NCBI GenBank assembly: GCA_900540205.1
Contig: UQER01000010.1
Location: forward strand, 1 to 64,000
Reading direction: 5' to 3'
Source: an uncultured Porphyromonadaceae bacterium
GTDB taxonomy: Bacteria > Bacteroidota > Bacteroidia > Bacteroidales > Muribaculaceae
Length of the DNA: 64,000 bases
How positions within the stretch are numbered: the first letter of the stretch is position 1; each line of letters begins with the position of its first letter. The notes under the pieces are model-generated. The model ran no database searches, was not told the DNA's origin, and saw nothing but the letters and a program-made list of their open reading frames with translations. Both the position numbers and the translations under genes were made by a program. Shown here in pieces: positions 61,736 through 64,000 of the stretch.

Positions 61736-61768
61736 TGTTGGTAATGTTAGTTAGATGTTTCGTTGGTG

Positions 61769-61776
61769 CAAATTTA
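61769..61776 (-). promoter_or_regulatory. -7 element of tpiA
   Basis: TAAATTTG on the - strand is an exact TAnnTTTG match, lying across the last codon of the upstream membrane-protein gene. No clear -33 TTG was found. Confidence 0.45.
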
Positions 61777-63129
61777 CGCTTTTTTTGCGTGTTTACGTTG
61801 ATATGCGCCTTTAATTTTTAGACGTATGGCCAGAATGAGCCCCTGGAACAGATAGATGAGGAGCAATGCGAATCCGAATATGCCGTTCACGGCGGAAAAC
61901 CATCGGTGGCCGTAGCCTTTGAGTTCATCGGAAAAGGCTTCGTCGGAGGGTGGATTCTCGATGACCTCAGGCATCATGGAGCTGATGGTGGTCTTTGATT
62001 CCACTACGCCGTCGCGCAGCATTACAAGGGATATGTTGCCGCGCACAAGCTCCTTTAGCTGAGTGTCGTCGGCACTGTAGCAGGGATATTCGGCCATGGC
62101 AAGGTCGGTCCAGAGGGCTATGCCGCGCGCATCGGTACCGAGCAGTGCAATGAACGGGATGCCGAGGCTGTCGGCTTTCTCCTTGATTTCGTTTATGGTG
62201 TAGGAGTTCGATATGTCGGCACGGCGCGGCTCGGGAATAACAAGCAGGTATTGTTCACCTTCCGCTTCGAGCACTTCGGCGGTCACGTCGTCGTCACCGT
62301 CGAAAATGGCCAGATGGCTGCCGGTGTGGCTGCCGGATTCGTCCGACGGCTGTTCGATGCGGTCCACAAATTCCCAGGTGGAGTCGGGCAGGTTGTCAAT
62401 GGTGAATTCTTCGGTGTGCCCGTCTTTTTCGTAGACGAACAGGAAGTCGTCCGATTCATCCGAGCCGTCACCAAGCAATTGTGTGCCCACCGGGAATGCC
62501 CTGAAGTCGGCCATGGGCTGCGCATTATATCCGTACAGCCCCACAATTAGGATATAGAGGGTTATGAGTGCGCCTACAATCCATTGGATGGCCGGATTGA
62601 AAAGCGCTTCCTTAAGCCGGACGTTCCATTTTATCAGGTAAAGTAGTCCGGCGGTAATTACCACATTCTTCAGGAATGTGGCTCCGTTGGATAATTTCAG
62701 GAAGTCGCCGAAGCATCCGCAGTCGCTCACCGGATCGGCAATCCAGAGATACAGCGTCAGCGGGAGCATCACTACCATTGTCAGTGTCAGGCCCCAGGCG
62801 GTGACGCGCTTGTAACAGCCCATCATTAACAACGCCCCGAGCACGAATTCATATCCTGAAATAAGCATGGCGGCCATGAACACCACCGAACGCGGTTGAG
62901 TGATGTGCCAGACCCCGAGATACTCCTCCAGCTTGAAGAGAAATCCCCAAAGGTCGATACTTTTGGTAAGGCCCGACATGACGAACACTCCGCCCACAAG
63001 CAGGCGGAGCATCCATATGACAACACGGTTGATGTTGCTCACCCCGTTGGCCGACGGGGCGGCCGGTTTATCAGGCGTGAGGGCTTTGGCGCTGTCAGTT
63101 AGTGAGTTTGATGATTCCGAAGATGGCAT
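61774..63129 (-). CDS. DoxX/MauE-like membrane protein with thioredoxin-like domain
   Basis: The 451-residue product has an N-terminal four-to-five-helix DoxX/MauE-type domain (about 35-195: LLVGGVFVMSGLTKSIDLWGF, GCFGDFLKLSNGATF), a soluble, likely periplasmic region (about 215-400) with LLVIPEPRRADISNSY and GIPFIALLGTDARGIALWTD patterns of a thioredoxin-like fold, and a C-terminal helix (about 415-435). GCFGDFL resembles the family cysteine region. The start overlaps the DUF1599 gene by 35 nt. Linkage DUF1599-DoxX-tpiA is common in Bacteroidales as I recall. The role, possibly periplasmic redox, is not established. Confidence 0.82.
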   Translation of the reverse strand: MPSSESSNSLTDSAKALTPDKPAAPSANGVSNINRVVIWMLRLLVGGVFVMSGLTKSIDLWGFLFKLEEYLGVWHITQPRSVVFMAAMLISGYEFVLGALLMMGCYKRVTAWGLTLTMVVMLPLTLYLWIADPVSDCGCFGDFLKLSNGATFLKNVVITAGLLYLIKWNVRLKEALFNPAIQWIVGALITLYILIVGLYGYNAQPMADFRAFPVGTQLLGDGSDESDDFLFVYEKDGHTEEFTIDNLPDSTWEFVDRIEQPSDESGSHTGSHLAIFDGDDDVTAEVLEAEGEQYLLVIPEPRRADISNSYTINEIKEKADSLGIPFIALLGTDARGIALWTDLAMAEYPCYSADDTQLKELVRGNISLVMLRDGVVESKTTISSMMPEVIENPPSDEAFSDELKGYGHRWFSAVNGIFGFALLLIYLFQGLILAIRLKIKGAYQRKHAKKA

Positions 63130-63640
63130 AGTTTATCATGTCTTGGTAGTTGGCATCCACACCTTCCGATACCTGCGCGGCTCCGTTGTGGTCCTCGATC
63201 TCTTTTGTGCGCATGATTTTCATGAGAATCAGGTCGGTGTAGGAGCTTACACGCATCTTGCGCCACGCTTCGTCGTAGTCGTGGTTCTTTCGGAGCATGA
63301 GCTGGCGGGTGGCAGCCATGTGACTGTCGTAAAGCTCAAGAGCTTCGCTCACTGAAATGTCCTTACCCGACGAATAACCCTTTTCAAGCTGGATAAGCGC
63401 CATTATGCCGTAGTTCACAATGGCTATGAAGCCGTCGAGGATACCCTCGTCATTCACCATGGCGTTCCCCTTGGTCTCGAGGGAGCGGATGCGGTCGGCT
63501 TTGATGAGAATCTGGTCGGTGAGCGAAGTGGGGCGCATCAGGCGCCATGCTGCACCGTAATCGTTGAGTTTCGCTTCATAAAGGCCGCGGCACATGGCGA
63601 TTGCGCGGTCAAATTCTTCTATTGTTTTCTGTTGGTCCAT
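63095..63640 (-). CDS. DUF1599 protein (nucleotide-modification-associated domain)
   Basis: The 181-residue product consists of two copies of one unit. Unit one (about 22-88) reads NDYGAAWRLMRPTSLTDQIL, and unit two (about 114-179) reads HDYDEAWRKMRVSSYTDLIL, each followed by a basic Lys/Arg segment and a YGIMALI/YAIFGII helix. The family is called nucleotide modification associated domain 1, which suggests binding of a nucleotide or modified base. The biochemical role is unknown. It is cytosolic, without signal or TM. Confidence 0.88.
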   Translation of the reverse strand: MDQQKTIEEFDRAIAMCRGLYEAKLNDYGAAWRLMRPTSLTDQILIKADRIRSLETKGNAMVNDEGILDGFIAIVNYGIMALIQLEKGYSSGKDISVSEALELYDSHMAATRQLMLRKNHDYDEAWRKMRVSSYTDLILMKIMRTKEIEDHNGAAQVSEGVDANYQDMINYAIFGIIKLTN

Positions 63641-63904
63641 GATAGGATATGGGGTGGTGCGCTGATTTTTTAAATTGCTGACTATGAGGTTTTGCTACAT
63701 GTGGCTGGAAATCATTCCGTTTTTTATTGCAGACAATCCCAGCCTGATCCGTTTTATACACAAATTTAGCAAACTTGCCCTAAACCATCGCTACATTGCT
63801 GTCAAAATTTTTCGCGGCAGTGCTTTCTGATGCGTTCCTGATTAAACAATGCTCCCCGCAACCGCCAGCCGAGGCAGCCTATATGTGGAAGCAGGGGACT
63901 CTGC
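63641..63904. promoter_or_regulatory. Intergenic region with promoter of the DUF1599 operon
   Basis: On the - strand TAAATTTG (63768-63761) is an exact -7 match about 120 nt upstream of the DUF1599 start. Nothing else recognisable is present; there is no coding ORF. Confidence 0.5.
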
Positions 63905-63940
63905 AAAAAAAGCGATGCACCGCATTGCAGTGCATCGCTT
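63905..63940 (-). terminator. Terminator after tRNA-His
   Basis: On the - strand AAGCGATGCAC pairs with GTGCATCGCTT (63940-63930 with 63920-63910) around a 9-nt loop and runs into a T tract. It lies 5 nt after the tRNA. Confidence 0.8.
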
Positions 63941-63944
63941 TCAG

Positions 63945-64000
63945 GGTGAAATGTGGGTCTCGAACCCACGACCTTCGGAACCACAATCCGACGCTCTAAC
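63945..64000 (-). tRNA. tRNA-His (anticodon GUG), 3' part
   Basis: The - strand shows the anticodon stem TCGGA/TCCGA around the loop TTGTGGT (anticodon GTG), a GTGGG/CCCAC T-stem with TTCGAGA, the acceptor 3' strand ATTTCAC and a C discriminator, as required for histidine. The 5' acceptor and most of the D-arm lie outside the window. CCA is not encoded. Confidence 0.9.

Overview
The window is a chromosomal segment of an anaerobic gut-type Bacteroidales bacterium. The pointers are promoters with the Bacteroidota -7 element TAnnTTTG and a TTG-type -33 element, a Nudix-fold arabinose regulator of the Bacteroides AraR type, a fused NuoCD with no NuoE, NuoF or NuoG, the atpDCBEFHAG gene order, lipoproteins and a TonB-dependent receptor, and frequent Bacteroidales-only families. 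Codon choice and the fairly GC-rich coding sequence make Muribaculaceae my best guess at family level, but that is inference. No mobile element, integrase, CRISPR array or rRNA was seen.

Layout. 1-1500: tail terminator of an upstream gene, a small unknown gene, tRNA-Leu(UAG) with its own promoter, and a Bcp-type peroxiredoxin. 1600-15380: a pentose/uronate locus on the + strand: mutarotase lipoprotein, sodium/sugar symporter, Nudix-type AraR, AraD, AraA, AraB, mannonate dehydratase, a mannonate-oxidoreductase-like SDR, a secreted GH97 and a secreted GH51 arabinofuranosidase. The two secreted enzymes would release arabinose (and perhaps arabinopyranose or galactose) from plant glycans, the symporter imports it, AraA/AraB/AraD convert it to D-xylulose 5-phosphate, and the mannonate enzymes handle uronates from the same polymers. 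15397-18212 (- strand): a TonB-dependent receptor and a small lipoprotein.

18404-20082: an ECF sigma factor with a one-TM partner and a Spy-like periplasmic protein. 20327-28783: a 1904-residue alpha-2-macroglobulin-like lipoprotein translationally coupled to a GHL10-type hydrolase, then RibD. 28995-35905: an envelope-biogenesis run: kelch-like lipoprotein, outer-membrane barrel, UppS, BamA and two Skp/OmpH chaperones.

36405-54371: an 18-gene, 18-kb collinear energy block in which the complete F1Fo-ATP synthase set (atpDCBEFHAG) sits between nuoH and nuoI of a complex I lacking the NADH-input module. This is the most striking layout in the window.

54372-58200: a visibly more A/T-rich patch with a three-gene, overlapping (- strand) operon of secreted proteins of unknown function and a decayed partial copy of its last gene. 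58218-63640 (- strand): MATE transporter, FolE, SPOR protein, TpiA, a DoxX/MauE-like membrane protein and a DUF1599 protein. The window ends inside tRNA-His(GUG). Two short-period repeat arrays (9478-9545 and 35970-36073) each lie just past an intrinsic terminator and are not explained by any gene.
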